From NCBI RefSeq assembly GCF_000732635.1, contig NZ_JPMD01000026.1, positions 1 through 64,000 on the forward strand: DNA of 64,000 bases, given 5' to 3'. The position numbers were made by a program, and so were the translations under genes. The DNA comes from Clostridium sulfidigenes. GTDB lineage: Bacteria; Bacillota; Clostridia; Clostridiales; Clostridiaceae. Position 1 is the stretch's first letter, and each line of letters begins with the position of its first letter. The notes under the pieces are model-generated. The model had not been told where the DNA came from and did no database searches. It saw nothing but the letters and a program-made list of their open reading frames with translations. Shown here in pieces: positions 27,604 to 37,382 of the stretch.

Positions 27604-28374
27604 ATGAATAAAGAAGTATTAAAAGTAAGTAATATAGAAAAGTACTATGGAAGTAATGGTAATATAACTAAGGCCATAAATAATATTAGTTTCTCTGTGG
27701 AAGAAGGAGAATTCATAGGAATAATGGGGGCTTCCGGTAGTGGAAAAACAACTTTGTTAAACTGTATATCTACCATAGATAAGGTAACTAGTGGTCATAT
27801 TCATATTGAAGGAAAGGATGTAACTTCAATAAATTCTAAGGGATTAGCTAGATTTAGACGAGAAAATTTAGGTTTTATATTTCAAGATTTTAATCTTTTA
27901 GATACCTTAACTGCCTATGAGAATATTGCATTAGCACTAACTATTGGAAAGGTAAATCACAAAGAGATTAATAGAAGAGTTGAAGAGGTTGCTAAGAGTT
28001 TAAATATAGAGGAAGTCTTAAATAAATATCCCTATGAAATGTCAGGTGGTCAAAAACAAAGAGTAGCATCAGCTAGAGCTATAATTACAAATCCATCTTT
28101 AGTTCTTGCAGATGAGCCTACAGGTGCTTTAGATTCAAAATCAGCAAAGATGTTACTAGAAAGCTTGGAGGAGCTTAATACTAATTTAGGAGCTACTATT
28201 ATGATGGTAACTCATGACGCCTTTACAGCTAGCTATGCTAGTAGAATTCTATTTATAAAGGATGGTAAGATATTTAATGAGTTAATTAGAGGAAAGGATT
28301 CAAGGAAGGAATTCTTTAATAAGATAATTGAAGTGGTAACTCTACTTGGAGGTGACCAAAGAGATGTATTTTAA
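27604..28374 (+). CDS. ABC transporter ATP-binding protein, BceA type
   Basis: 256 aa. The Walker A motif is GASGSGKTT at 42-50, the signature MSGGQKQR lies near 144, and Walker B LVLADEP near 163. It pairs with the FtsX-type permease that overlaps its stop. BceAB transporters free lipid II-cycle intermediates from peptide antibiotics such as bacitracin, and also act as sensors for the kinase. Confidence 0.92.
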   Translation: MNKEVLKVSNIEKYYGSNGNITKAINNISFSVEEGEFIGIMGASGSGKTTLLNCISTIDKVTSGHIHIEGKDVTSINSKGLARFRRENLGFIFQDFNLLDTLTAYENIALALTIGKVNHKEINRRVEEVAKSLNIEEVLNKYPYEMSGGQKQRVASARAIITNPSLVLADEPTGALDSKSAKMLLESLEELNTNLGATIMMVTHDAFTASYASRILFIKDGKIFNELIRGKDSRKEFFNKIIEVVTLLGGDQRDVF

Positions 28375-30349
28375 ATTAGCTGCTAGGAATTTAAAAAGAA
28401 GTTTTAAGGATTATACTATATATTTCTTAACTCTAGTATTTGGAGTATGTATTTTTTACACCTTTAACTCCATTGAAGCTCAAAGTATTTTAATGGAAGT
28501 TAGTGAAATGCATAAAAATATGTTTCACCTAATAAGTGAAATTATGGGAGTAGCATCAATATTTATTTCATTTATATTAGGATTTTTGATAGTCTATGCC
28601 AATAATTACTTAATTAAAAGAAGAAAAAAGGAATTTGGAGTTTATATGACCTTAGGTATGGAAAACTCTAGATTATCCTCCTTATTATTTATAGAGACTA
28701 TGATGATAGGAGTAATTTCTTTAGCATTAGGTCTTATATTAGGAATATTTTTATCACAAGGACTATCTGTAGTTACAGCAAAACTTTTTAAAGTGGATTT
28801 AACAGGGTTTAGATTTATATTTTCTATGGATGCCTTTATAAAAACTATTCTTTGCTTCGGCGTTATATACCTTATAATTCTTATTTTTAACTCCATTATT
28901 GTAAGAAAAGTAAAACTAATAAATCTATTAACTTCTGCTAAGTTTAATGAAAAGATGAAAATAAAAAACATATGGACCTCTGTAGTTGTATTTATAATTA
29001 GTGTAATAACTATAGGAAGTGGATATTACATAGTGCTTAAAAATGGAATATCTAGTTTTGATAAAAATATATTAATAGCCATTGCACTTGGAGCTGTAGG
29101 AACTTTTCTATTTTTCTTTTCCCTTGCAGGATTCTTACTTAAGGTAGTTCAAAGTAGTAAGAAGTTTTATTTAAGAAATTTAAATATGTTTGTGTTAAGA
29201 CAAATAAATAGTAAAATTAACACTACATTTATATCTATGACCTTTATATGTTTGATGCTATTTGTAGCTATATGTACTCTTTCAGGAGGACTTGGAATTA
29301 GTACCGCTATGAATACTGAAATTGAGGATTTAACTCAATTCGATATGAGCTTTTGGGACAATGAAGGAGAAGATATAGACACTGTATTAAAAAAATATAA
29401 TGTAGATATATCAAAATATGAAGATAACTATGTAAGCTATAAGGAATATGATAGTGGAGTTAGCTATAGAGATTTTTTAAGTGAAAAAGGCTTAGAAGAT
29501 GGAAATAACTATTATCCTGTATTTAAGAATTTACCAATTAGTGTTATGAAGGTATCGGATTTTAATAAAATAATGAAAATGTTAAATAGAGAAGAAGTAA
29601 AACTTAAGGTTGGAGAATATGCGGTCTTTGGTGATATAAGCGATATGATTAAAAATTTACAAGAAACTGTAGATAGTGGAAAAGAAATTACTATAGGTGA
29701 TAATAAACTAAAACCATATCATGGTAATGTTTTAGAGGCGGTAACTTATTCTTCTATGATGAAGCAAAATATTTGTGTATTTTTAGTAGAGGATTCTATA
29801 GTAGAGGGACTAACTCCCACTAGGGGATATTTGAATTTAAACTATAGTGGAGATGGTAGTGAGATAAGAGAAGCTTTAGATGTTAATATTAGAGAATATA
29901 ATGGCAATGATGATTTAAATACTAGATATATTACTAAGGAAGAAATTAAGGAGCAGTCTACAGGATTAGGAGCTTTAGCATCATACCTTGCCATATACAT
30001 GGGAATCATATTCCTAATTACTTCAGCAGCGGTATTAGCCCTTCAACAGTTATCAGAATCTGCAGATAACACAGAAAGATACAATCTTCTAAGAAAGGTT
30101 GGAGTAGATGAATCGATGATAAATCACTCTGTATTAACCCAAGTAGCAATTTACTTTATGATGCCCTTATCTTTAGCTATAGTTCACTCTATAGTAGGAT
30201 TAAAATTGGCTTCAGATATAGTAGCTATATTTGGAGGTGCAAGCATGGTGGATCATATAGTAGTTGCATCGGTGGTATTAGTAATAGTTTATGGTGGATA
30301 CTTCTTAGCCACCTATTCTGGAAGTAAAAAAATGATTAAAGGAAACTAG
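28364..30349 (+). CDS. ABC transporter permease, BceB type
   Basis: 661 aa with ten predicted membrane helices, two FtsX domains and a large extracellular domain of about 200 residues between helices VII and VIII (about 330-540), which is the BceB plan and the peptide-recognition region. The start at ATG 28364 overlaps the end of the ATPase gene, has AGGTGACC upstream, and gives the family N terminus MYFKLAARNLKRSFKDY. The peptide specificity cannot be told from sequence. Confidence 0.9.
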   Translation: MYFKLAARNLKRSFKDYTIYFLTLVFGVCIFYTFNSIEAQSILMEVSEMHKNMFHLISEIMGVASIFISFILGFLIVYANNYLIKRRKKEFGVYMTLGMENSRLSSLLFIETMMIGVISLALGLILGIFLSQGLSVVTAKLFKVDLTGFRFIFSMDAFIKTILCFGVIYLIILIFNSIIVRKVKLINLLTSAKFNEKMKIKNIWTSVVVFIISVITIGSGYYIVLKNGISSFDKNILIAIALGAVGTFLFFFSLAGFLLKVVQSSKKFYLRNLNMFVLRQINSKINTTFISMTFICLMLFVAICTLSGGLGISTAMNTEIEDLTQFDMSFWDNEGEDIDTVLKKYNVDISKYEDNYVSYKEYDSGVSYRDFLSEKGLEDGNNYYPVFKNLPISVMKVSDFNKIMKMLNREEVKLKVGEYAVFGDISDMIKNLQETVDSGKEITIGDNKLKPYHGNVLEAVTYSSMMKQNICVFLVEDSIVEGLTPTRGYLNLNYSGDGSEIREALDVNIREYNGNDDLNTRYITKEEIKEQSTGLGALASYLAIYMGIIFLITSAAVLALQQLSESADNTERYNLLRKVGVDESMINHSVLTQVAIYFMMPLSLAIVHSIVGLKLASDIVAIFGGASMVDHIVVASVVLVIVYGGYFLATYSGSKKMIKGN

Positions 30350-30383
30350 TAAAAAGTTTAAAATTTATAATATATAGTATAGT

Positions 30384-30425
30384 AAACTACTTCAAATTAA
30401 ATAGAATTTGAAGTAGTTTCTTTTT
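30384..30425 (+). terminator. Terminator after the Bce-type permease
   Basis: AAACTACTTCAAATT/AATTTGAAGTAGTTT forms a perfect stem, followed by CTTTTTAAT. Confidence 0.85.
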
Positions 30426-30581
30426 AATGTGTAGATATTTACAATAGAATATGTTACCATATAAGCTATAAAATTCAATTATATGTAATAGAAAATCTTT
30501 TTTAAAAGAAATAATTTGAGTAGCTTGTTGAGTAGAAAGAACAGGGAATATTATCTTTATTCTATTAGGGAGGGGAAAATT

Positions 30582-31472
30582 GTGAATGAATCATATTGGA
30601 ATGGGAGATTGGATTTTTTAAAAGCTATACGTACAGGATGGTGTAATAATGATTATATAGAATTCCTTGTAGAGAAGGTTTGGAAAATTAGTAAACCTGT
30701 AAATATAATTGATTTTGGTTGTGGCTTTGGATATGTTGGATTACTATTATTGCCCATATTACCTAAAGGAAGTACATATACAGGTATTGATATTAGTGAT
30801 ACTCTCTTAGATGATGCAAAAGACATTTTTGCAAATTCAGGCTATATAACAAAATTTATAAAGGCAGACTTGAATGAGTATATACCAACTGAAGATTATG
30901 ATATAGCTATATCGCAAGCAGTATTAAGACATATTCCAAATACAAAGAATATTCTTGATAAAATGATACAATCAGTTGTAAGTGGTGGTTTAGTTGTTTG
31001 TATGGAAGCAGACCTAGAAATAGAAAAGACAGGTCAATATTTTAGTGGACTAGATTACACTGAACTTGGAATTATACATTTACATCGAAAAATGTATAAG
31101 AAGGAATTAGAAAATGGAGGTAGAGATTATAGAGTTGGTGTTAAAATTCCTGAAATTATGCAAGAGTTAGGGTTACATAATGTTGATGTGCGAATGAATG
31201 ATAGGGTTAAATTTATTAATCCTCATGGTAATAAAGAAGAACATGCTAAACAATTTGATGCAATTACTGCTGCTTGGAATTGGAATAAACAGCTATCAGA
31301 GAATGAGAAGGTAGGTTATATAAACGCTCTTATAGATAGAGGTTTAAGTGAGCAGGAAGCTAAAATATTCGTAGATGGTGAGTCAAAAATAAGTGAATAT
31401 GTTATGAGTAATAAAGATAGTGCATATATTATTCAAACGCCATGTATACTTATATCTTATGGTACGAAGTAG
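30582..31472 (+). CDS. Class I SAM-dependent methyltransferase
   Basis: 296 aa from GTG 30582, which has AGGGAGGGG upstream; a TTG at 30516 would give 318 aa but lacks a clear ribosome site, so the start is uncertain. SAM-binding motif I reads IIDFGCGFGYVG, with YTGIDIS as the acidic second motif and AISQAVLRHIP as motif IV. The C-terminal third carries a family-specific extension. The substrate is unknown. The next gene, starting 11 bases on, is frameshifted. Confidence 0.75.
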   Translation: MNESYWNGRLDFLKAIRTGWCNNDYIEFLVEKVWKISKPVNIIDFGCGFGYVGLLLLPILPKGSTYTGIDISDTLLDDAKDIFANSGYITKFIKADLNEYIPTEDYDIAISQAVLRHIPNTKNILDKMIQSVVSGGLVVCMEADLEIEKTGQYFSGLDYTELGIIHLHRKMYKKELENGGRDYRVGVKIPEIMQELGLHNVDVRMNDRVKFINPHGNKEEHAKQFDAITAAWNWNKQLSENEKVGYINALIDRGLSEQEAKIFVDGESKISEYVMSNKDSAYIIQTPCILISYGTK

Positions 31473-31482
31473 GAGGTATTTT

Positions 31483-32015
31483 ATGAAGATAAAAAAATAA
31501 TAAAATCCTATAAGTTTAGTACAATTATATTATCTATAGTGTGCATATTTTTAATTTATTCCTTAATCAACATGAAGCATAGAGAAAATGTGCATATTTT
31601 TAAAAATTTTAATTATGGATTGGATAGTATCCATTATATTCTGGAAGATTATAATAAAAAAATCTATAATGAAGATAATGTTAATAGCAAGATTGATACT
31701 GTAAAAAGAACAATATTGAAGATAAATTTGTGTAGTGAGAGTTTAGATTATGGAATTATTAATAAAAAATTTAATAGACCAATAGAGGGATTTGTTTCTA
31801 AATTAATTGCAATTGATTATGATAAGTTAAAAGAAAACCCTGATTATTTAAATCAGGTATTAGAATTTTTAAATGAAGCTTATCTTGTATCTTCTAAAAT
31901 TCATAAAATACCCCTAGAAGATTTTTATGAAGATAAGATGCTGGATATTTTTAGACTAGAATTAAGTGATGAAATAACAAATTACCTAAATAAAATGAAT
32001 TCTCTAAAAATGTAA
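31483..32015 (+). pseudogene. Membrane-anchored small protein of unknown function, broken in an A tract
   Basis: AGGAGGTATTTT precedes ATG 31483, but the frame closes after MKIKK. If the run of seven A (31491-31497) had eight, the frame would continue as KKIIKSYKFSTIILSIVCIF into the open frame up to 32015, giving a plausible N-terminal membrane anchor and about 177 residues. The soluble part is helical and unrecognised. The downstream frame has its own possible GTG at 31539. The cause may be slippage mutation, phase variation or sequencing error. Confidence 0.6.
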
Positions 32016-32059
32016 AAGTAGCTAGGGTTGTATTCATACAAGCCTAGCTATTTTTACAT
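32010..32059. terminator. Bidirectional terminator
   Basis: The stem TAGCTAGG/CCTAGCTA is extended by A-rich and T-rich arms (TGTAAAA with TTTTTACA) between converging genes. Confidence 0.85.
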
Positions 32060-32066
32060 TGAGAAA

Positions 32067-32858
32067 TTAAAGAATTTTAGCTACTAATACTATTATATAA
32101 GAAGCTGGTATAAGCAGTGGAAGAGCAGCGAAGGTTCCAATAGTTTTACTTCCTATCATGGCAATAACACAGCTACGAAAATCTTCTTCAGGACAATTAC
32201 CATCTATTACATCATCGGTCATAATGGATAGTTGTGGATCTATAAAAATAGACATTAGGATTGTAGCAAATCCATTTATTACTGAGGATAAGGTTATACA
32301 AGTTGCCCTTAAATCAGGAACTATGGTACCAGCATAAATTGGTGCTAAGGCTCCTACAGTTAATATTGCAACTGCAATTATATTATAAATTATTATTTTT
32401 AAAGGTAACTTTTTAAAATTGATCTTAGTCACACTTTCTTTCACTGGAATTGAAATGCAGTCCCTCATATAATGGACACCTGCCTTTGAAAAACTGTGAA
32501 TAATCAGCTTAGGTATAGATTTATCAATAGAAAATCGGATGACACCTTTATAAAATAATCTTTGAAAAGTAGGAATTAGAAAGGCACCTACCAGGGTAGC
32601 TATACCAGAAACTATTATAATTAACTTAAAAAGGTTTAATACATCACTTCCACCTGTACTATTCTCAACAAACTTTGTTAATAGAGGAGCTTGAAAAGTT
32701 AAGGCTGTTCTTGATACTAAAGATAATATATTAAATACAGCAAAGGTTATTGCGATTTTACCTGTTCTAACACCTACAAGTCTTACAGAGTAAGCTAATG
32801 TTCCTATTATGGCAATTATAAAATTCAAAACTAAAACAATTATAATTTGAGTACTCAA
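32067..32858 (-). CDS. amj: Lipid II flippase Amj-family protein
   Basis: 263 aa with about six membrane segments. The sequence fits the Amj (YdaH, DUF2837) family: N-terminal YSVRLVGVRTGKIAI, then SLVSRTALTFQAPLL and the C-terminal IGSKTIGTFAALPLLIPASY. Amj is the alternate lipid II flippase that can replace MurJ in Bacillus subtilis and is induced by envelope stress. The ribosome site is GGAGGAATAAC. Whether it is the main or backup flippase here cannot be told from this window. Confidence 0.85.
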   Translation of the reverse strand: MSTQIIIVLVLNFIIAIIGTLAYSVRLVGVRTGKIAITFAVFNILSLVSRTALTFQAPLLTKFVENSTGGSDVLNLFKLIIIVSGIATLVGAFLIPTFQRLFYKGVIRFSIDKSIPKLIIHSFSKAGVHYMRDCISIPVKESVTKINFKKLPLKIIIYNIIAVAILTVGALAPIYAGTIVPDLRATCITLSSVINGFATILMSIFIDPQLSIMTDDVIDGNCPEEDFRSCVIAMIGSKTIGTFAALPLLIPASYIIVLVAKIL

Positions 32859-33028
32859 AGTTATTCCTCCGTTCCACTTTCAAATATATCTATATTTTTA
32901 CAACAATTAGAAATGTATTAATAGTATATAACATATTCATAAATAAAACTAGGTTATTCAATTATTATAAGAAACACTAGGGATAGGAAAATTCATATAA
33001 ATATTTTCTAATATAACTTCACATATTA

Positions 33029-33080
33029 TTGACAAGCTCCAAGATGGTGCTATACTAGGTGTATATACAGATGTATAGTT
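33029..33080 (+). promoter_or_regulatory. Promoter and candidate NiaR-type operator of nadABC
   Basis: TTGACA (33029-33034), a 16-base spacer and TATACT (33051-33056) form a sigma-A promoter. Over the start region lies TGTATATACA (33060-33069), a perfect palindrome, followed by TGTATA and TTACA, a repeated TGTA/TACA pattern. NiaR represses NAD synthesis genes in Firmicutes from similar positions; the match is by position and gene content. Confidence 0.5.
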
Positions 33081-33102
33081 ACATGACGGAGGTGTGTAAA
33101 AT

Positions 33103-34011
33103 TTGGGTTTAAAAGAAGACATATTAAAGTTAAAAAAAGAGAAGAATGCTTTAGTTTTAGCTCATCTTTATGAAAAAGCAGAAATACAGGAAGTTGCAGA
33201 CATAGTAGGAGACTCATATTTTTTAAGCAAGAAAGCTATGGAAAGTTCTAAAGATATAATAGTATTTTGTGGAGTAAAATTTATGGCTGAGAGTGCCAAA
33301 ATATTATCACCTAATAAAAGAATATTAATTCCAGTAAATGATACTACATGTCCAATGGCAGATATGGCTACAGTAGATAAATTAAAAGCTATGAAATTAA
33401 GAAATCCTAAAGCAAAGGTAGTAACATATATAAATTCAAATGGAGATATTAAAGCGTTATCTGATGTTTGTGTTACATCATCCTCTGCTAAGGCAATTTT
33501 AAATAACATAGAGGAAGAAGAAATAATATTCCTTCCAGATAGAAATCTAGGTAGTTATTTGCAAGAAAATATACAGAACAAGAAGTTTATACTTTATGAT
33601 GGGTTTTGTCCAGTTCATGAGAGAGTTGAAGAGGAAGAGGTTTTAACTTTAAAGAATAGATATCCAAATTTTAAGGTGCTAGTTCATCCAGAGTGCTCTA
33701 AAAAAGTAAGAGATTTGGGAGATTTTATAGGAAGTACTTCTGAAATTATAGATTATAGTGTTCAAGATGGAACTAATGGATTTATAGTAGTAACAGAGGA
33801 AGGCGTTCTTTATCAGATGAAAGAAAAAAGTCCCAATAAAACCTTTATCCCTATTGACAACGGAATGATTTGTCCCAATATGAAAAAAATATCAATGAAA
33901 GATTTATATAATTGCTTAATTAATGAGGAGTTTGAAGTGCATATTGAAGAGGAGCTAAGATTGAAAGCTCATAAATCTTTAGAAAATATGCATCTTCTAT
34001 CTAATAAGTAA
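33103..34011 (+). CDS. nadA: Quinolinate synthase A
   Basis: 302 aa, starting TTG behind GGAGGTGTG. It contains the triplicated NadA fold and three conserved Cys that bind the [4Fe-4S] cluster: FCGVKFMAES near 81, VHPECSKKVRD near 194 and DNGMICPNMKK near 253. It condenses iminoaspartate with dihydroxyacetone phosphate to quinolinate. It is the first gene of a compact nadA-nadB-nadC operon. Confidence 0.93.
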   Translation: MGLKEDILKLKKEKNALVLAHLYEKAEIQEVADIVGDSYFLSKKAMESSKDIIVFCGVKFMAESAKILSPNKRILIPVNDTTCPMADMATVDKLKAMKLRNPKAKVVTYINSNGDIKALSDVCVTSSSAKAILNNIEEEEIIFLPDRNLGSYLQENIQNKKFILYDGFCPVHERVEEEEVLTLKNRYPNFKVLVHPECSKKVRDLGDFIGSTSEIIDYSVQDGTNGFIVVTEEGVLYQMKEKSPNKTFIPIDNGMICPNMKKISMKDLYNCLINEEFEVHIEEELRLKAHKSLENMHLLSNK

Positions 34012-34012
34012 A

Positions 34013-35335
34013 ATGAATAAAAAATATGATGTATTAATTATAGGTACAGGTATTGCAGGACTTTACACTGCTTGTAATTTGAAGGATAATCTTAGAGTTT
34101 TAATAATAACTAAAAATAAGTTAAGAGATTGCAATAGTTATTTAGCTCAAGGTGGCATTTCAACCCTAAGGGATATTGGAGACAAGGAAGCTTTTATAGA
34201 GGATACTTTAAAAGCTGGCAATTATAAAAATAAATTGGAGGCTGTTACCCAGATAGTTGAAAATTCTACTGATAATATTAATAGATTATTGAGTTTGGGA
34301 GTAGATTTTGATAAGGATATTGATGAATTAAACTATACTAGAGAAGGTGGTCATAGTAAGTTTAGAATAGTGCATTCTAAAGATGAAACAGGTAAGGAAG
34401 TAATTGAAAAACTAATAAATTATGTTTCTAGTAAAGAAAATATAACTATATTGGAAGACACTACATTACTAGATATAATTCAATATAAAAATAGATGTAT
34501 AGGTGGAATTATAGAACGCTCAAGTGAGATTATAACTATTAATGCTAAGGCTACAGTATTAGCTACTGGTGGCATTGGGGGGATTTTTAATTCTACAACA
34601 AATATAGAAACTATCACAGGTGATGGACTTAGTATTGCATTAAAGCATAATATTCTTATGAAGGATATATCCTATCTTCAACTTCATCCCACTGCATTAT
34701 ATGAAGAAGAAGTAAGGGGGCGAAAGTTATTACTATCAGAATCTCTTAGAGGAGAAGGGGGAGTAATAAGAAATGCATTGGGAGAGAAATTTGTAAACCC
34801 TTTACTACCTAGAGATATAGTTTCAAGAGAGATTTTAAAGGAAATATGTAAGACTCCACAAACACCCTATGTTTTTTTAGATATGACTAATAAATCTAAG
34901 GAGTTTTTAATAAATAGATTCCCATACATTTATGAGCAATGTTTAAAACGTGGTTATAGGATGGAGAAGGATTTATTACCAATTGCTCCAGCTCATCATT
35001 ATTGTATGGGAGGAATTCAAGTTGATTTGAATTCAAAAACGTCTATGAAAGATTTATATGCTATAGGAGAAGTTAGTTGTACTGGGGTACATGGTAACAA
35101 TAGACTAGCTAGTAATTCTTTATTAGAGGGCTTAGTTTTCAGTAGAAAGGCAGCACAGCATATTAATTTACTTGTAGATGAAGGTGATGATAAACTACGT
35201 GGAGAATTAGTTGAAAGAATTAATCTTAAGGCTATAAGTGATGTTAAAAATGCAAATGAAGAATATAAGTATAAGTTTATTAGTTATTTGAAGGGAAAGG
35301 TAAATGGTGAATATGTTAAACTTTTTAATTGTTGA
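34013..35335 (+). CDS. nadB: L-aspartate oxidase
   Basis: 440 aa, somewhat shorter than the usual 500-540 because the C-terminal helical domain is reduced. The FAD-binding motif GTGIAGLY is at 11-18, with SYLAQGGIS near 43, LHPTALYEEE near 223, and GVHGNNRLASNSLLEGLVF near 361. It oxidises aspartate to iminoaspartate for NadA; in anaerobes fumarate probably replaces oxygen as acceptor. It starts one base after the nadA stop. Confidence 0.92.
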   Translation: MNKKYDVLIIGTGIAGLYTACNLKDNLRVLIITKNKLRDCNSYLAQGGISTLRDIGDKEAFIEDTLKAGNYKNKLEAVTQIVENSTDNINRLLSLGVDFDKDIDELNYTREGGHSKFRIVHSKDETGKEVIEKLINYVSSKENITILEDTTLLDIIQYKNRCIGGIIERSSEIITINAKATVLATGGIGGIFNSTTNIETITGDGLSIALKHNILMKDISYLQLHPTALYEEEVRGRKLLLSESLRGEGGVIRNALGEKFVNPLLPRDIVSREILKEICKTPQTPYVFLDMTNKSKEFLINRFPYIYEQCLKRGYRMEKDLLPIAPAHHYCMGGIQVDLNSKTSMKDLYAIGEVSCTGVHGNNRLASNSLLEGLVFSRKAAQHINLLVDEGDDKLRGELVERINLKAISDVKNANEEYKYKFISYLKGKVNGEYVKLFNC

Positions 35336-36152
35336 TGATATTATTAAGAGGGCTTTAAAAGAAGATAGTCCCTATGGGGATGTAACTGTATCAGCTATAG
35401 TTTCTCCTCTAGAAAGAGCTGAGGTTGATTTAATAGCTAAAGAGGATGGAATAATTTGTGGATTGGATATTTTTAAAAGGGTATTTGAAATCTTAGGAGA
35501 AGTTGAAGTGAATCTGTTTGTTAAAGATGGAGACTTAGTTAAGAATACTATGGTTATCGGTAAAGTAACAGGAAACGCCGGCAATATATTAGTAGGAGAA
35601 AGAATAGCCCTCAATTTACTTCAAAGAATGAGTGGTATTGCTACTTTAACTAACAAATATGTAAAGAAGCTAGAGGGACTTAATACAAAAATACTAGATA
35701 CTAGAAAAACTACACCTAATTTAAGAGCTCTTGAAAAGTATGCAGTTAAAATTGGAGGAGGAGTAAATCATAGATTTTCCTTATCCGATGGAATACTAAT
35801 TAAAGATAATCACATTGGATATGCAGGTGGTATAAAGGAAGCTATTGAGCTTGCTAAAAAGAATTCTTCTTTTGTAAGAAAAATAGAAGTTGAAACTGAA
35901 ACTAAAGATCAGGTTTTAGAGGCTCTAGAAGCAGGAGCGGATATAATTATGCTTGATAATATGAGTCCAGACTTAGCAAGGGATATGGTTAAACTAATTA
36001 ATGGAAGAGCATTAACAGAGTGCTCAGGAAATATCACCTTAGATACTGTTACAGACTACGGCAAAACAGGAGTAGATTATATTTCCTCTGGAGAATTAAC
36101 GCATTCTGTAAAAGCCTTCGATATTTCATTAAAAAACTTTAGAAAAATATAA
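35304..36152 (+). CDS. nadC: Nicotinate-nucleotide pyrophosphorylase (carboxylating)
   Basis: 282 aa. Typical motifs are EDSPYGDVTVS near 19, LDTRKTTPNLRALEKYAVKI near 135, and DNHIGYAGG near 172. It converts quinolinate and PRPP to nicotinate mononucleotide, completing the pathway begun by NadB and NadA. It overlaps the end of nadB by 32 bases; AAGGG lies eight bases before the ATG at 35304. An ATG at 35313 is a possible alternative. Confidence 0.95.
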   Translation: MVNMLNFLIVDDIIKRALKEDSPYGDVTVSAIVSPLERAEVDLIAKEDGIICGLDIFKRVFEILGEVEVNLFVKDGDLVKNTMVIGKVTGNAGNILVGERIALNLLQRMSGIATLTNKYVKKLEGLNTKILDTRKTTPNLRALEKYAVKIGGGVNHRFSLSDGILIKDNHIGYAGGIKEAIELAKKNSSFVRKIEVETETKDQVLEALEAGADIIMLDNMSPDLARDMVKLINGRALTECSGNITLDTVTDYGKTGVDYISSGELTHSVKAFDISLKNFRKI

Positions 36153-36178
36153 ATATAAAATGATATAATTGTTTAAAT

Positions 36179-36217
36179 ATGATTGCTATACTAAATATAT
36201 AGTAATCATATTTTTTT
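36179..36217 (+). terminator. Terminator of the nadABC operon
   Basis: ATGATTGCTATA pairs with TATAGTAATCAT (one mismatch) and is followed by seven T. Confidence 0.8.
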
Positions 36218-36265
36218 ATTTGGTCTATTTAATAAATATTAGTATAACAAAGGAATGGATAACAT

Positions 36266-36952
36266 ATGAGGATAAATAAATTATTTAGTAATCTTGGAAT
36301 TTGCTCAAGAAAAGATACTAATAGGCTTATAGAAGAAGGAAGAGTAAAAGTAAATGGAGAACTGTCTATTCCTGGGCAGTGGGTAGAACTAGAGGATGAA
36401 ATTTTAATTGATGATAAGCCTATCGTAGCTAAAAAGAAAATTTACATAGCTTTTAATAAGCCCATGAGAGTTACATGCACTGCAGCTAGTGATGTGGAAA
36501 ATAACATCATTGATTTTATAAACTATGAAGAATATATATTTCCAGTAGGAAGATTAGATAAAGAATCTCATGGATTAATTCTCATGACTAATGATGGTGA
36601 ACTAGCGAATAAAATATTAAATTCAGATAATTACCACGAAAAGGAATATGAAGTAAAAGTAGATAAACCTATAGATGATAATTTTCTTAGGAATATGTCT
36701 GCAGGAGTATATATACTAGGAGAAAGAACTAGACCTTGTAGCATCATAAAAGTAGATGAATGTACATTTAAAATTATATTAACTCAAGGACTAAATAGAC
36801 AAATTAGGAGAATGAGTAAGACATTAGGATATAATGTGGTAGATTTAAAAAGAATAAGAATTTGTTCTATAAATATAGAAGGAATAGAAGAAGGTATGTG
36901 GAGGTATCTTACTGAAGATGAAGTTATGGGCTTAATGACATCAAAGAAGTAA
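36266..36952 (+). CDS. rluF: rRNA pseudouridine synthase, RluF/RsuA family
   Basis: 228 aa. An N-terminal S4 RNA-binding domain (MRINKLFSNLGICSRKDTN, about 1-60) is followed by the catalytic domain with GRLDKESHGL near 93-102, where the Asp is catalytic, and GLNRQIRRM near 178-186. RluF isomerises U2604 of 23S rRNA, while other members act on nearby sites or on 16S rRNA. The family is certain and the exact target is probable. Confidence 0.85.
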   Translation: MRINKLFSNLGICSRKDTNRLIEEGRVKVNGELSIPGQWVELEDEILIDDKPIVAKKKIYIAFNKPMRVTCTAASDVENNIIDFINYEEYIFPVGRLDKESHGLILMTNDGELANKILNSDNYHEKEYEVKVDKPIDDNFLRNMSAGVYILGERTRPCSIIKVDECTFKIILTQGLNRQIRRMSKTLGYNVVDLKRIRICSINIEGIEEGMWRYLTEDEVMGLMTSKK

Positions 36953-37076
36953 TCTATTTCCTAATGTATATGCTATAACTTGGAAAATTTTGTTGCAATA
37001 TTAATAAAAAATTTATATAATATTAATAGAAAATGTAAAAAATAAAATAATATTAAACATTATGGGGGTAAAAAGG

Positions 37077-37376
37077 ATGTTTTGTAAAAATTGTGGAAAA
37101 GAAATAGACAATAATGCAGAAATTTGTCCACTGTGTGGAGTAAGAGTAAAGGAAGTTAAATCGGGAGCGGTAGATAAACCATCTCATTTAGCAGGTGTTG
37201 CATCATGTTGTTTTCCGGTAGTAGGAATAATTTTATATTTCTTATGGAAAGATGAAAAGCCTAAGTCAGCTAAAACACTTTGTTATTGGATGATAGGTGG
37301 ATTAGTGGCTTATATAGTATTCTATATTATATGCATTGTTATAGGATTTGCATCAGAAGCAATGTATTACTATTAA
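37077..37376 (+). CDS. Zinc-ribbon membrane protein
   Basis: 99 aa. An N-terminal double-Cys zinc ribbon (CKNCGKEI...CPLCGV) is followed by one or two membrane segments (about 43-62 and 74-95). The ATG at 37077 has GGGGGTAAAAAGG in front and gives the usual start MFCKNCG; the earlier in-frame ATG at 37062 lacks a ribosome site. Function unknown. Two bases... after a six-base gap follows the DUF2085 gene. Confidence 0.75.
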   Translation: MFCKNCGKEIDNNAEICPLCGVRVKEVKSGAVDKPSHLAGVASCCFPVVGIILYFLWKDEKPKSAKTLCYWMIGGLVAYIVFYIICIVIGFASEAMYYY

Positions 37377-37382
37377 AATCAA

